64,000 bases of DNA from the NCBI RefSeq assembly GCF_050908995.1, contig NC_135132.1, positions 7,745,001 to 7,809,000 on the forward strand. Direction: 5' to 3'. This DNA is from Andrena cerasifolii. Lineage: Eukaryota; Arthropoda; Insecta; Hymenoptera; Andrenidae. The notes below the pieces were generated by a model. That model did no database searches and was not told the origin of the DNA. It was given only the letters and a program-made list of their open reading frames with translations. Below are positions 24,301-36,241 of this stretch, piece after piece. The position numbers were made by a program, and so were the translations under genes. Each line of letters begins with the position of its first letter. Position 1 is the first letter of the stretch.

Positions 24301-27300
24301 ACTCAGAATCACTGAATAATAATAAATCCCCGGCCGGGGAAACTTACAATTATTGCATAAGTAAAAACTAGTAAATAACAATTATACTCTAGCACTTTAT
24401 AAATTACAAAACAAAAGATTGTACAGCTATGCATTAGTGTAGCGATAAAATGAAAATGTGTATGTGGAAATTCGTGTTTCGATTGTTTATCGATGTTTCG
24501 AACTTTTCTAATTTATGCCGAAGCCTATCACAATAGGACGTATGCCAGATCCTATCTCCTCGCTTTCTAAAGATTTATAAAGACAACCGTGACACTGTCT
24601 TTTAAATGCGTGATATTCATTCAGTTTGCACTCATTCTCTTCCCACTATTCTCTTGCGAGTCGATATTAAATTTACAACACTTTAATTAGCATCCTCGTC
24701 TTTGTACTTTTTATTGCAGAGATCCATACACCCGACTAGCTTTATCACCTTTAACTTTATTTCTCTTCCCCTTGAACCATATTTTTCCAAAGACAGAGTC
24801 AAAATTACAAGCATTCTTTAGCCGTTCGTCCAATACTTATGATTTCGATTTCTTTATATCTTTCTTTTTACAAAACTTTTTACCTAGAAAGAAAAAGTAG
24901 GATTCAAAGTATTTCAACGCACTCGTCATACGCTATCGCAGTAGGCACTAAGATTACCGAAATAAAGATTAGTTTACCTTGTCCTTCTAGGGGCTCATTG
25001 CATCGGTGGCAATATTTCTCGTAACATAAAACTTTACTCCCAAAATGTGTGCGAATTATTTTTAAACAGTTATACTAAATGGACACTCGGTCTCCGAGCT
25101 TTTCCTGCAGCTGAATATTCTCTACGGAGAATCTTTATCAAATAATTACTCTTTGTCATCGATGAATCTCATATGTTCCGTTCTAATCTCTCATTGCAAG
25201 CTTAAAACTCCTCTATTTCACGTTCTTAGTTAAAACTATAAGATTCGATACTAGATGCTTTCAGCCTCCTATTGATCGGACGATAATCAATGTCCCCTTT
25301 TCCCAAAATATTCCTTCTTCTTTCCTCTGCTCTACGTCCAAGCCTTTCCGAACCTCACAAACGTGTCTCTCGAAAGTAGTTCTGTATTTAGTTATCTTGA
25401 AATACTAAGTTCCCATTGCAGAGAAATACGTAACCATTTACAAACAAAGGGATCCGCAACGCTGGATATTTACGTCGATCTTCCTCGAATGTTAAGCCGA
25501 TCGGTAAAGAACAAAAATGCATTCGGTAACCAAAGGTCTGTTCGAAAGGAACGGAGAGAAAGCCGCATATTGCCACACGTTCTAAATTGTCACCGGTATG
25601 TTTCCTTTGCAATGAAAAGTTTGTAAATTCTATTTTACTCAACGACATTAGATGTTTCCGTGTTATGAACGATTACAGCAGAGTGATAGTATATGTATGT
25701 TCACTGCAATTAAAAAGTCTTCATAGTACATGCGTCAACAAGTTGGTCAGAGTTTTCACGCGTTCGTGAGCATAATTATTCTGAAATTCACAAAGAGCGG
25801 ATCATATCTGTGTTTCTTATTTAAATGCAACCACCGTCGTGTTGCACCGGTACTTGTTTGCGATCGCACGTGTTAAAGTACCCGCAGAAAATGTTAACGT
25901 ACTGTAACGGTCTCGCTAGAAAAATCTGCTGGCCTGAATGGATCTTAGACAGGCTCGAAACTATTATGCTTTTACGTTCAAGATATTTACACACGCCTAA
26001 AAAGAGATTTCCTGCCACTATTTTTAAACTGCACCGTTATTAGGGATTTATATTAACGTTACCACTAATTGTACTAATATTAATCATTCCTTTCTGCATG
26101 CTTTAGCGAATCGAAAGAAAAACGCAGAATCTTCTTTCTTTAGCTGTTTAAAGAATGAGAAAGTATTATTAAATCATATCTGCCGAGCGGCTGGGCTTAT
26201 AAAATCATAAAAGATCGAGCGGAAAGGTCGCCACAGTCTTTCCGCCCGTTGTTTAAATTAAATACACGTTACTTCCTCGCTTTATATACCTAGCGTTTGC
26301 GAAACTATGCAATGGATGAGAATATACTTCGCTAGAAATAGACCTCTCGCTAAGAAGTTAGTTTGATTCGTGTAAAGTACCTTTTTTGTGCTTTGAGTTG
26401 GTTCGCTACGTACTGCAGCAGACCGGTAAGTTCGATATTATACTTTTTGAATATAGCTCCGCAGAAGGAAGCGAGAGATTGGAGCCAGAGGGATATGCTG
26501 GTGCCGTCGTGTTTAAATCGGTCTCTGTCCGCGCCAGCTAATGCTTCCACGAGACAGTAGCCGAGTACGTCGTACGAAATGTTTGTTAGATACTTCAACG
26601 AGTCTACGACTGGGCCTGTAACAGACGAAGCGATTAGAGCTGCACCACTGGATCAGGGCTGGGACTATTCGAATAATTTAATATTCGAATATTTTACAAG
26701 TATTCGAATGCTACGAATAAACTTCGAATATTTGAGTATTCGAATGTTATTATTCGAATACTATTCGAATACTGATGTAAATAAGTTGATTTATAATTCA
26801 CACCATACTATTCGAATACATCAGTATTCGAATACTTCAATATTCGAATACATCAGTATTCGAATACTTCAATATTCGAATACATCAGTATTCGAATAGT
26901 ACTCGAATACTTAAATATTCGAGTAGTACTCGAATACTTGGATATTCGAATTATATTCGCCAAATAATTGAGCAACTGAAGTATTCGAATATTCGGATAC
27001 CGAATAATTCGACAAATAGTCCCAGCCCTACACTGGACAGGGCTTCTAAGATCATCTACGCACCTATGAGATTATCGTACAATTGAATCTGTATGAGAAC
27101 GTAATCGAACAATACGCCAGGCGAGGAGTGCGTCAATTTGCCTATCGATCTTCCCACAGGCTTGATAGTCTCCTTGCTCACTCTTTTCATGATCGATTTG
27201 ATCTTCTTCTGCGCGTCCGCTCGCTTCCGCAGAAGGGCGGCGTGCTGCAAAGGCGTGTCGTTCTTCCACCGAGCGTACAGGCAGTAACGATTCTGGTACG

Positions 27301-30300
27301 GATAGTACTTCAGAATGTTCCACAGCTCTTCCGCGACGCAGCAGTTGCAGTCCATGAAAGACAAGGACGGCAGCAATGCCACGTCGAGGACAGTCAGCAC
27401 GTCGTAATACAGATTGTTGTTCTTGTCGACCGGCTGCTTGTTCGAATCTAGCGGGCAGTTCTTTATAACCGCGTGGCACAGCCTCATGATTTTGTACATT
27501 AGAACGGGGTCGTGGTGCAGATTCGGGCCGAGCACTATGAGCATTGGCAACAGTTGATCGTGTATGTCCTCGAGGTTCTCGATCGGCTTCGGGGCTAGGG
27601 CGCTCTTCAAAGGAGGCATTCTTCTACCTTCTAATTTCGGTGATATGATACAGTGCCTGAAATATAACGCAGTAGCGAACAGCACAATTTACTTCTGCAA
27701 TAGAATATACGTTGTATCCGTGATTGTAAGGAAAAACATGTCACAGTTTCAAAAAATAATGTAATTTAACCGAAGTCCGATATTCAATTTGTAGGCATTT
27801 AGCAGAACGACGTAAGTCCACAAAAATTGGAGAACACGAAGATTACTCGATCAGATTACTAGATTTTTTACCTTCTATTTTTATTAATCTACTAAAATAA
27901 CTACTTCTTCCGCAATAATATCCTTCATGCCAGTAAACTTCAAAAGTTTTTTCTGATCTTACATCTTCGAATAGTATTCGAATAGTATTCGAATTATATT
28001 CGCCATATAATCGAGCAGCTGAAGTATTCGAGTAGTATTCGAATTATATTCGCCAAATAATTCAGCAGCTGAAGTATTCGAATATTCGAATACCGAAAAA
28101 TTCGAAAAATATTCCCAGCCCTACTTTAGACGCGTACGATGCTCGTGTCTCGCGTGGAATACTCACGTCTTGCGTACAACGTTTATATTTCGAAAAAACT
28201 ACCTTAACTGTGACACGGTCGAGCGGAATAGTACAAGTCCGGTGGACTTGGGTCGTTCTGCCAAAACTGTCCGCAAATTATTACTCTTTTGTTTATTATT
28301 ATTTACGTTGATTATGCGAATATTGAATACTGTGCAAAATGAGGGAAATATACGTTTATATCGTAAAAAGAAAACAAGGAAACATTGTTAATAAGAAGAA
28401 TCGGTGTTTAGAACTTTAAGCGCCAATATCTCGAAGGTGAAAGTTTTCCTTACAACCGCAGATACACGTTGGGCATTATTAGAATAAATTCCTTTCGAAT
28501 AATGCCCAATTCTGGTTCACGCGCAACCGGGCTTACTTGCGATAAACTGGTTCGATGAGGGATTGGATCATTTTACACAGCGCCAGCGCGATGGGGCGCT
28601 GATCGGTGAGACTGTGCTCCGGTAACCGACCGAACAAGCTTTGCGCTACCTCCCAGGCTCCTATTTCTAGAAGCGCTTCGCACAGCCCAAACTTTTGATT
28701 AGTCGTGTATTTATCCTTCGGGAAAACGATCACGTGAATAGAAACTCCGTCGATATATTAAGCGAATGTACAGATCCGTATACCTGTGGGTTCTCCTTCT
28801 CCTCCGGCACATCCTCCTTATCCTTAGTGGAAATAACGCTTAACTTACGAACGTACTCTTTCGCCAGTTTCATTGCCTGCTCGTGTTCTTTGATAATAGT
28901 CCTATCGTCCGGCACTAACCATGGCAATATATCGTCTAACTTAATGACACCGTGCTGCAGCATAAGCGCGGTAACTTTTTGCAACGAGAACGGAGTGGCG
29001 TTAACCGTAGAACAGTATTTAAATCCTAAAACTTCGCAGAGTACCTGCTGATCACTCATATACGAACGAATTAAAGGAATAAAAAGCGCATCGTCTTGAG
29101 GTCGATTCTCAAAAGTCTCTAGTAAAATGTCAAGTACTCTGTTAGGGTCTAAATTGAAATATCCTACAAAAACGGTAAACAATATAGGTTCACGTGCTTC
29201 TCGAACGCTGTAGATCAGTCGGCAAGAATATACCAACTGGACGATAGTTTCCACATACCAATGAGAGATTTAACGATCTCAAGTATCGACGCTACTTCGC
29301 TCGCTGGACGTTCCTGATTCAATTCCACTATAAGTTTAGAATACCCCTCGCTCTCCTCTCTAAATAAGTTAAACTTCCGTTGCTTATAGCTGTAAGAAAC
29401 GTAATATTTGTACAAGCCCTCCCTCGATGTTTCTACTGCGAAGTAAATACGTACTACAACTTTGTCTTCACTTTGATGAATTTGGTTTGGAAATTTTTAT
29501 TCTTCAACGTTCCCACGTCCTGCAGCGTGTCGATTTCTAAACGCTCCTTCAGTATCCTATCTGTTAGAAACTGTGCAGAAAGCAAACGACACGAATGAAG
29601 TACGCCGTCGGGATTGCGTTTCAGCGAATCGTCCTTACTCCAATCTCATTTATCTTTATCCTATAAAATGATACCTTTTCCGACTCTTTCACGATATAAT
29701 AAAAGTTATTCCTGTCCTCGTTATGCGCCTCCACGTCAATTAGCGTAAATATATCAACTATCGCCGATGGTATTGCCCCATCGATATTCTAGAAGTAAAC
29801 ATATTTCGTGCGTTAACTCCGAGCCGAGAATCACGCCGCTCGCCTCTCTACTCGTTCGGAGTAATAGTAATCGCAGCTCCGTCGCTCTTACCGTCAGTTC
29901 ACCTAACGTCTGAACCACATTGTCCCTTTTTATGTTCCCATGGATTCCATTCGATATTAATTCGTACAATCCTCTTCGCCATTCTACAATTAAAGAAAAC
30001 ACCACACGAAGTTGTTAGAAACGCTCGACATACCCAGTGCTTAATAATTCCGTGCGTATTAACTTAAATGACCGAAATGCGGAGCGTAAAGTCGATATGA
30101 AGTCGAAACCAAAAGAGCCTCGAAATTTCAGAAATTAATTTTAAAATCGCGTACGAGGGCTCGTTGCCTCCGAAGGAGACTGCGATAAATTTATTCCGCG
30201 AACGTATCAACGTGTGCTGTACGCATTTCTTATTTACGTATATTCGTCGTTCGGCGGACGGATGATAAATTTGACGAACTCGCTATCGCTGGTACCGGAA

Positions 30301-30680
30301 AAACTGAGAGCGTCACGAATTTAAGAGGCTGATGGAAATAGAGAAGTTGGACGTGCGTAAATCACAGACCCCAAGCTGGCGCGTTAGGATCGTGAGAAAA
30401 AAAAAAATAATGGAGATTCACCTGCTGTGTTGCCTTCCTTAAATTTGTGCTTGATTAACTTGAGGCTGCAAACAGTCGTTAATTGACAATTAACTCTTCA
30501 GAAGAGCGAGAAACAGGAGAGATAAGTTGCAACCATCAATTGCACAGAGTATGCAGAGTATCAATTCAATATTTAACCGAACGCGCTTCGGAACGTTAAC
30601 GCGTTAACCACTTACAAATCATTTTTCCCATGTTTATCCCATGCTTTCCATATCTCTGAATTCCACACTTTACCAGCCAT
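18393..30680 (-). CDS. THOC2: THO complex subunit 2 (TREX mRNA export)
   Basis: THOC2 is the scaffold of the THO/TREX complex, coupling transcription to mRNP packaging and export in the nucleus. I join 27 coding exons on the - strand: 30680-30616, 30465-30422, 29983-29892, 29788-29675, 29633-29455, 29389-29259, 29163-28784, 28715-28537, 27623-27064, 26615-26381, 24155-24038, 23030-22868, 22789-22608, 22300-22016, 21946-21834, 21772-21577, 21499-21371, 20904-20776, 20707-20450, 20382-20231, 20152-20023, 19947-19842, 19582-19548, 19473-19360, 18998-18938, 18863-18802 and 18446-18393. Phase is continuous and gives 1421 residues (human about 1590). Landmarks: start MAGKVWNSEIWKAWDKHG, then YYKQRKFNLFREESEGYSKL, FNLDPNRVLD, PSLSFMDCNCCVAEELW, GYFSQVRNTKKSSQRLKEAL, DISPQFLVTFWSLSMYDL and SCTENEANRYGRFL. 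The last 250 residues are a Lys/Glu/Ser-rich disordered tail, as in other THOC2 proteins. The final two exons are least certain: the donor at 18801 is GTCAGT. Polyadenylation could use TTTATT (complement of AATAAA) at 18013-18018. Five or more MITEs lie in its introns. Confidence 0.93.
19053..19329. mobile_element. MITE with TTAA duplication in THOC2 intron 24
   Basis: TTAA at 19049-19052 and 19330-19333 flank inverted ends GGGGAGAAG and CTTCTCCCC. The interior has CACGTGATTGTTTTAACGCT, which resembles the dispersed sequence near 14.95 kb. piggyBac-type by target site. Confidence 0.75.
20948..21348. mobile_element. hAT-like MITE in THOC2 intron 17
   Basis: The left end has AGGGGTGGCCTTCGGGTAC and the right end has GATACCCGCGCACCCCCAC, imperfect inverted repeats. 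The right part is a run of CCCGACCCGAACCCGAAA units. The element resembles the 41.6-kb element in its CCCGAC/CCCGAA content and terminal design. Confidence 0.6.
23233..23567. mobile_element. ATTCGAAT hAT-type MITE (copy 2, left end lost)
   Basis: The right end ATTCGAATAGTCCCAGCCCTA matches the 2.6-kb element over its terminal repeat. The left terminal repeat is absent and the array simply begins at about 23233. Inside, a 22-24 bp unit of the form ATTCGAATACTATTCGAATATTTCAGT is repeated about ten times. It lies in THOC2 intron 11. Confidence 0.75.
26654..27030. mobile_element. ATTCGAAT hAT-type MITE (copy 3, complete)
   Basis: Ends are CAGGGCTGGGACTATTCG and the inverse ending CCCAGCCCTA. The 8-bp flanks CACTGGAT (26646-26653) and CACTGGAC (27031-27038) match at seven of eight positions. 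It fills 377 of the 448 bp of THOC2 intron 9, ending about 35 bp from each splice site. The array here uses the phrase ATTCGAATACATCAGT. Confidence 0.82.
27966..28122. mobile_element. ATTCGAAT MITE fragment (copy 4)
   Basis: A 157-bp remnant with ATTCGAATTATATTCGCC repeated and a right end AATATTCCCAGCCCT. The left end is missing. It lies in THOC2 intron 8. Confidence 0.7.
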
Positions 30681-32086
30681 TCTAATTCCATTAAAAGCTT
30701 TTTCGCGATTAAAAACAAACGTATCAACATCACAGGTTAATAGACTCCATTTTCCACCATTGCGAGCGTCCCCGAAGCTATCGTGGCGCGATCTTTCTTA
30801 TGTCATGCATCATATCTAGTGCGATATCTTTGTTGGTAAAAATTATCTACGAATTTTACGGACCAATAATTCAGCAACGATATCGCAGTAAATTATTCGT
30901 GGGGCGAATTCCACTTGCGCTCGAATCGCCCGTGAGTTTCATTAGGGTAGTTTTCCCTATACGCGGCTGGACGCATTGTTAAGAATTTTAAAGCCGATTT
31001 TCTCGAAAATGAAGGGCGATATTAAAAAATTTTATTCCTTTTTCTCGACTTATTTACTTGTTATAATTAGAAAAGAAAGAGTAACTTTTTTTCATATCGC
31101 GCTTCATTTTCGAGAAAAGCGACTTTGACATTCTTTAAGGTGATTTTCATGGTAGCTTTTCCTATACGAGACTGGACGCATCGTCAAGAATTTCAAAGCC
31201 GATTTTCTCGAAAATGAAGCGCGATATGAAAAAAAGTTACTCTTTCTTTTCGACTCATAACAAGTAAATAAATCAAGAAAAAGGAAGAAAATTTTTTCAT
31301 ATCGCGCTTCATTTTCGAGAAAATCGACTTTGAAATTCTTGACGTTGCGTCTAGTCGCGTACAGCAGAACGTAGCTTAATGAAAATCACAGGCGATTTGG
31401 GAATAAGTGGAAATCGCCCCATATAACACTAACTTAAGAAATAGGGATCAAAATAGTGGAACAGATCGAAAGAATTTTATCGAATTATTTTTTTAGATAT
31501 TGCAAGTTTCATTCAAACGCTGTGTTTGTATTGCAAAAATGTATGCGAAATTTGTTTCTCCGTGATATGCGCGATAAAGTTTCAGCTGAATATTCGAAGA
31601 AATTATCCAGTAAACAGTTAACGCAGGGTCGCGTAAATGCGATGAGTTTAGGAACACTAGAGAATTTGGTTCTTTTGCTTCGAACCATTCGTCGGAGAGG
31701 TAATGTGAATTTCACGTAAAATAGAATCGTGAAACATCTGGTTGTAGGTCGTCGGAGATAAATAGCTTTCGGTGCTGTTGCGTTGATTAATTATTGCAGA
31801 GTAATATGGATTCAATATTATTGTTTTGGAATGTAATATGTACCCGTAGCAAGTACACACGACCTGGTCGTTGTTTTGTTTACTCTCCACCTGCAGCTTC
31901 CGCGATTCGAATTAATTGAACGTAATTTCGTATTTTAGAGTAACGATATATCGATTTCGTACGTGCACGGTGTTTACATTTCGGATTCAACCGTTTCGTA
32001 GATTTTATTTCGTAATTTTCAGTGGCGATCTTTTTGGTTATGTCACGCTGTCACAGTAAGGTCTGCGATTTTGCTTTCAGCGTAAA
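30681..32086. promoter_or_regulatory. Divergent promoter region between THOC2 and RPL31
   Basis: THOC2 begins at 30680 on the - strand and RPL31 at 32087 on the + strand, so both promoters lie here. A 470-bp MITE occupies 30925-31396. Just upstream of RPL31 are a TATCGAT-containing site (about 31946) and a pyrimidine run CTTTTT near 32030, as in TOP-type ribosomal protein leaders. I cannot place the start sites. Confidence 0.45.
30925..31396. mobile_element. MITE with ATCGCC ends between THOC2 and RPL31
   Basis: Imperfect inverted ends AATCGCCCGTGAGTTTCATTA and TAATGAAAATCACAGGCGATT. Internally four stretches with TTTTCTCGAAAATGAAG or its complement give a hairpin-of-hairpins layout, and AGTAACTTTTTTTCATATCG appears in both orientations. 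No coding frame. Confidence 0.72.
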
Positions 32087-32564
32087 ATGGCCAAGTCTAC
32101 GGAGAAGAAGGGAAAGAGCGCTATCAACGAGGTAGTGACTCGCGAGTACACAGTGAACCTTCACAAACGCCTTCATGGCGTTGGATTCAAAAAACGTGCT
32201 CCACGAGCCATCAAGGAAATCCGAAAGTTCGCTGAGAAACAAATGGGCACCCCGGATGTGAGGATCGACACGCGTCTTAACAAGCAACTGTGGTCGAAAG
32301 GAATCAGGTGAATTTTACACTCTTCGATATTTAAAGAGTTCAGAGGGTTTCGTGAAATTTAAGTCTCAAAGTGATTTCGCTGAGTCGGTATGAACGAGCG
32401 CTCTGTTTCTTAGGAACGTACCATTCAGGGTTCGTGTACGATTGAGCAGAAGGAGGAACGATGATGAAGACTCAGCGAACAAGCTGTACACCCTCGTTAC
32501 ATACATACCAGTTGCTGCTTTCAAAGGTCTACAGACAGAGAATGTTGACGCCAGTCAAGATTGA
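32087..32564 (+). CDS. RpL31: 60S ribosomal protein L31 (eL31)
   Basis: A component of the large ribosomal subunit near the tunnel exit. Exons 32087-32307 and 32414-32564, joined through a split Arg codon, encode 123 residues, the usual length (about 124). Recognisable segments are NEVVTREYTVNLHKRLHG, FKKRAPRAIKEIRKFAEK, KQLWSKGIRNVPFRVRVRLS and YTLVTYIPVAAFKGLQTENV. A CAG acceptor at 32078-32080 just before the ATG may end an intron in the 5' leader. AATAAA at 32575-32580 lies only 11 bases after the stop, so the 3' UTR is very short. Confidence 0.97.
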
Positions 32565-32589
32565 ATTATTTAAGAAATAAAAATAGTTT

Positions 32590-33277
32590 TCATCAACTCT
32601 TGCGTTTAAGAACATTTCGGTGATTCCCCTACACTTCCACGTTTACATTTGCTACAGCATCGAGTCATATTAACTTCATTGCGATCGGAAAACTACGAAT
32701 CTTTCCGAGTATCTCGAGATTGAAAATGAGATTTTAAATAAAAAGATTGACCTGACGTTGCTGCTTATCGATGCATCCTTCGATTTCATGGCAGACTTCG
32801 ATCTAATAAGTTCCCACGGTGTAATATCCCTAGCTAACTAGCACTGCAAAGTTGGCAACGCGTGCGATAAAAGTTTCGACTTCGAACAATTCCGCATTCT
32901 TTCTCAAATTTGTAAGCAGATTTCTATCCCTGCGCACTCATAAAGCAGAGTGCATCTATACCACCTCGTCCGCCACAATTTTTGAAAGACTTCACTGAAA
33001 CACGTCTAGATACATAAACCAAATTATGACGAAAAAGGTTGTACAGATGCTTGATAAAAGAATACCAAAGATTGTGAAAGAAAAATACAGAACCTCCCTT
33101 AAATAAAAGAGAAGCAGACCCTCTATTTTAAACTTCGCGCGTTACCAAGCAGATCGTCAGCGCGCCAACTGAGTTTCAAATAATTCGGCGCGAACTAGGA
33201 ACGTTTCGCTCGGCCACGCTTGGCTGGTGAGAAAACGCCACCAGTCTCGGCTACATTCAGAAAAGTTTATCATTCGT
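32590..33277. other. Intergenic spacer before the PP1-inhibitor gene
   Basis: AT-rich, no coding exon or repeat end that I can support. The last part should contain the promoter and 5' leader of the gene starting at 33278. Confidence 0.4.
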
Positions 33278-36241
33278 ATGGATCCTGGCGTTGCGATACC
33301 GTGTTACGGCCCGATTAGTATAAATTCCGAAATAGAAGCAGTGAGAGTAAGTATCATCAAGCATTCGTACAATAGCGCGCTAACGACTTCGTTTCCACCT
33401 CGAGCCACTAATTCGGAACCAAACTCGCAGACTTCGCCTTTGTTTATACGGACGTGGACAAGAGCCACTTAATCTTTCATTGAGAACGCCAGCCGTGAAT
33501 TCCGCTCCTCCTATCGTTTTATTTACAGCCGCTATCGGCCAGCCCTTTTTTTTTATTTCGTTCCAATCACTCGGGGTGACGTTCCATCAAATCGCCCGTG
33601 GGAACCTCGCTCCGACGCTCTCCGAGTGTCTTCGCGTAGCCACGGCGTCGCTTCTCACCGAGGTTACATTTGCATTGAATAGCGTTAATTAAAAAGGGGA
33701 GAGGATAAAATCGCGGGTCCATTGTTTACCCTAGCGCGGGATAATTTCCCACAGTGTTTAAAAGAAGTACAGTATCCGCGAGCATGAGCGCAACAATTGC
33801 AATCGAGATGCGATTCGTCAATGATCGATCACGGAACTGCTTTTTTCATCGAGCCAGCTTTTGAATTAATTAATTCCCCTCGCGGATGAAACTGCGATGA
33901 CTAACGAGGAATCCAGTCCCCGAGACACGATTCATCGTAGATTATGCCAATTTTGCTGTCTCAAACGAATTCCTTTGCAAGCAGAATTTGAACCGGGTTT
34001 TTCTTCCCTGGCTGCTTCACGGACGTTTTCTTCGGGAATAGCTGCTTGCAATTATTTTTTTTGTAACATACGTATTTTATATCGTGAAATGGAACAATAA
34101 AGATGTATAGATGTATATATAGCTTCTGTATGCTATGTGTTTTCCTTCTCCCTTTCTCCTACTCCCATGTTCTTTTTAATTAATTAATTGCCCCTCTAAT
34201 AACTTCTCCCTTAAGTTCATCTTACGCATAATTGACCATATTTTGTGCGTAGGGGTTTAAAAAATTAGACGAACTTTAACACATTGCAGACCTCATCCTT
34301 TCTCAATTTATTTGCGCAGCTATCCATCGTTTAAAAATTTTAGACTCCAATACTGGAAGTTTGTAAATACACATGAGTAAGCGAGAAGTTGCACTTTGCC
34401 TCCGACTCAAGGACCAAAGATATCTCAAGATTGGTCCGCCAGTAAATAAAACGGGGACCCGAGATTATCTCCGGATCACTCTGCAAAGTGTTAAGAAATT
34501 TTAACGCTCGAATCTCGCGTTCCTAATCTGTTCCTTCCGAAGCTTGGCGTGCATGATTTATAGCTGGATATTTTCTGCGATTTCGACTACTGATTCCCTT
34601 GGATTGTTAGATAGTTTTGTAATGGAAGGAGGTGGAGTACTTACGGCGGAGCGCAGTCCGGCGCGGGCCAACCTGCACGTGGCGTTCAGCGAAAAGGGGG
34701 AAGTGAAAGAGCGCCGGGAGAAATTCTTGACGGCCAAATACGGGTCCCACCAGATGTCCCTGATCCGCAAAAGACTTGCGGTTGAAATGTGGCTGTTCGA
34801 CGAGCTAGAGAAATTATACGACACAGTCGTAAGCCGATAATTAGATTTATATCAACTCGTAGAACCGGAGTCCACCAGGTTGCTGTAATTCTCTGCTTTT
34901 ACTCCGCAGAACGACGCTGGGAAAAATCGAGAGGTTGAAATCGATATTGATGAGCTTCTCGACATGGATAGCGATGATCACAGACGAAGATTTTTGCAAG
35001 TACGTGAACGAATGAGACACGAGTGTAATTTCTAAGGCTGCAGTTTGAATCGAGATTCTCTTTTGCAGGAACTACTGGTTGATACAAAAAAGCCGCCACA
35101 CGATGTAAATGTAAGTAAAGATGCGTATGTTTGCTTATAGATGAATAACTACTTGTTGGATTAACGTTGTAACAGCATTCTCCTTCCCGGAAGTTAATAT
35201 TCTGTGACTAATTTTAATAATTCGAAATATTTTACTTAAGGGAGGTTTGCGACTTGTTGGGCCGGAAAATAGGTAATTCTTTGTGAATTTTTTCTACAAA
35301 AACGGTTCGACAAATTAATTCGAGGCTCGGTAGGCTGTTTTATTGTATCTTGAACTATTGTTCTGAATTTTTGTGTGACAGTGAAAATGAAAACATGGCA
35401 AACACATGTTTTCTTTTTTACTGTCACACAAAAATTCAGAACAATAGTTCAAGATACAATAAAACAGCCTGCCAAACTTCACATTCATTTGTCGAACCGT
35501 TTTTGTAGAAAAAAATCACAAAGAATTACCTATTTTTCGGCCCAACATGGCGTAAACCCCCTTTAAGGGGAACCTGGTTTGGGCCCCTGAAAAAGTTGAT
35601 TTTTAAGAATTATTTTCTCGACAAATGTGCCAAATTGCGTACATCCTAGCGGATCCAATTTTTGGCTGAAATAAAAAGCCGAGGTTTCTCTTAATTGCCA
35701 CGAATTTATATCGTCGACGAACCAAAAAAATAAGAAATTTTTATTGTATAATAACTACTTTTGAAATTTAAGTATTAAAAATTTAATATAATTTATGTAG
35801 ATTTTAATTGAGAACGAATTAATTTGATTTTACGAATTTGTCAATTTTACACTGCATTCCACTTTAGAGTGGACTCGTTCCTCGCAGGGATATACTGTTG
35901 ATTGGTAGGAAATCGGCGGGGAAAGTGCTACGGCCAATCGCGTGCGTCAGATCCGTGGCAGCTGCGCAGATCGGTCGTAAGTCGGTAGGGGCGTGGGTCT
36001 GCTCTTATATGGTATGGAGTGTAGACTCTTTTCTTATTTTTCCGAGAAAATAATTCTTAAATACACGGTTCTTTTTCAGCGCCCTAAACTAGGCTTTCCC
36101 CTAAGAACAGCACTAAGTGTTCTAAATAAATTAAAACAACGTGGCCACACAACAACAAGCCGGTAGCCGTTACTAGCCCGAGTTGTTTATATGTTTCAGA
36201 AATTCATTAACGATTTACTCGAAAAAGCTAAAACACTTTGA
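33278..36241 (+). CDS. Protein phosphatase 1 inhibitor, PPP1R14 (CPI-17/PHI-1/KEPI) family
   Basis: Family members inhibit PP1 catalytic subunits when a Thr is phosphorylated by PKC or ROCK, which raises myosin light chain phosphorylation. Exons: 33278-33346, about 34652-34828, 34910-34999, 35069-35110 and 36200-36241, giving about 139 residues (family about 145). The inhibitory segment is FLTAKYGSHQMSLIRKRLAV, whose Thr is the likely phosphosite. Next come EMWLFDELEKLYD, EIDIDELLDMDSDDHRRRFL and the terminal helix KFINDLLEKAKTL. The first exon MDPGVAIPCYGPISIN is joined by phase only, and the acceptor at 34652 is not pyrimidine-rich. An alternative is an own start at 34622 (MEGGGVLTAERSP). 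The last intron (35111-36199) contains two adjoining TTAA MITEs. A possible polyadenylation signal is AATAAA at 38265-38270. Confidence 0.85.
35240..35562. mobile_element. Near-perfect palindromic MITE with TTAA flanks
   Basis: TTAA at 35236-35239 and 35563-35566 flank a 323-bp palindrome with its centre near 35400. Both arms contain the ACGGTTCGACAAAT or TTGTCGAACCGT stretch and the GTGTGACAGT or ACTGTCACAC stretch, with few mismatches, so the insertion is probably young. Ends read GGGAGGTTTGCG and the inverse CGTAAACCCCC. Confidence 0.85.
35567..36100. mobile_element. Second TTAA-type MITE abutting the palindrome
   Basis: The left end GGGGAACCTGGTTTGGGC follows the TTAA at 35563-35566, which also serves as the right flank of the previous element. 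The right end GCCCTAAACTAGGCTTTCCC is followed by CTAA. Subterminal AGAATTATTTTCTCG and CGAGAAAATAATTCT are inverted copies. The internal part is GC-richer around 35880-35990. Confidence 0.72.

Noticed and set aside
25363..26043. Plus-strand open frames inside the 2.2-kb THOC2 intron 10
   Set aside because: Considered as a nested gene, but they are short, mutually out of phase and lack plausible splice sites.
26616..27063. THOC2 intron 9 as a newly gained, transposon-derived intron
   Set aside because: The hAT target duplication lies inside the intron, 26-35 bp from the splice sites, so the element inserted into an existing intron.
27072..27479. 135-codon frame overlapping THOC2 exon 9
   Set aside because: Different frame of a proven THOC2 exon, with no independent evidence.
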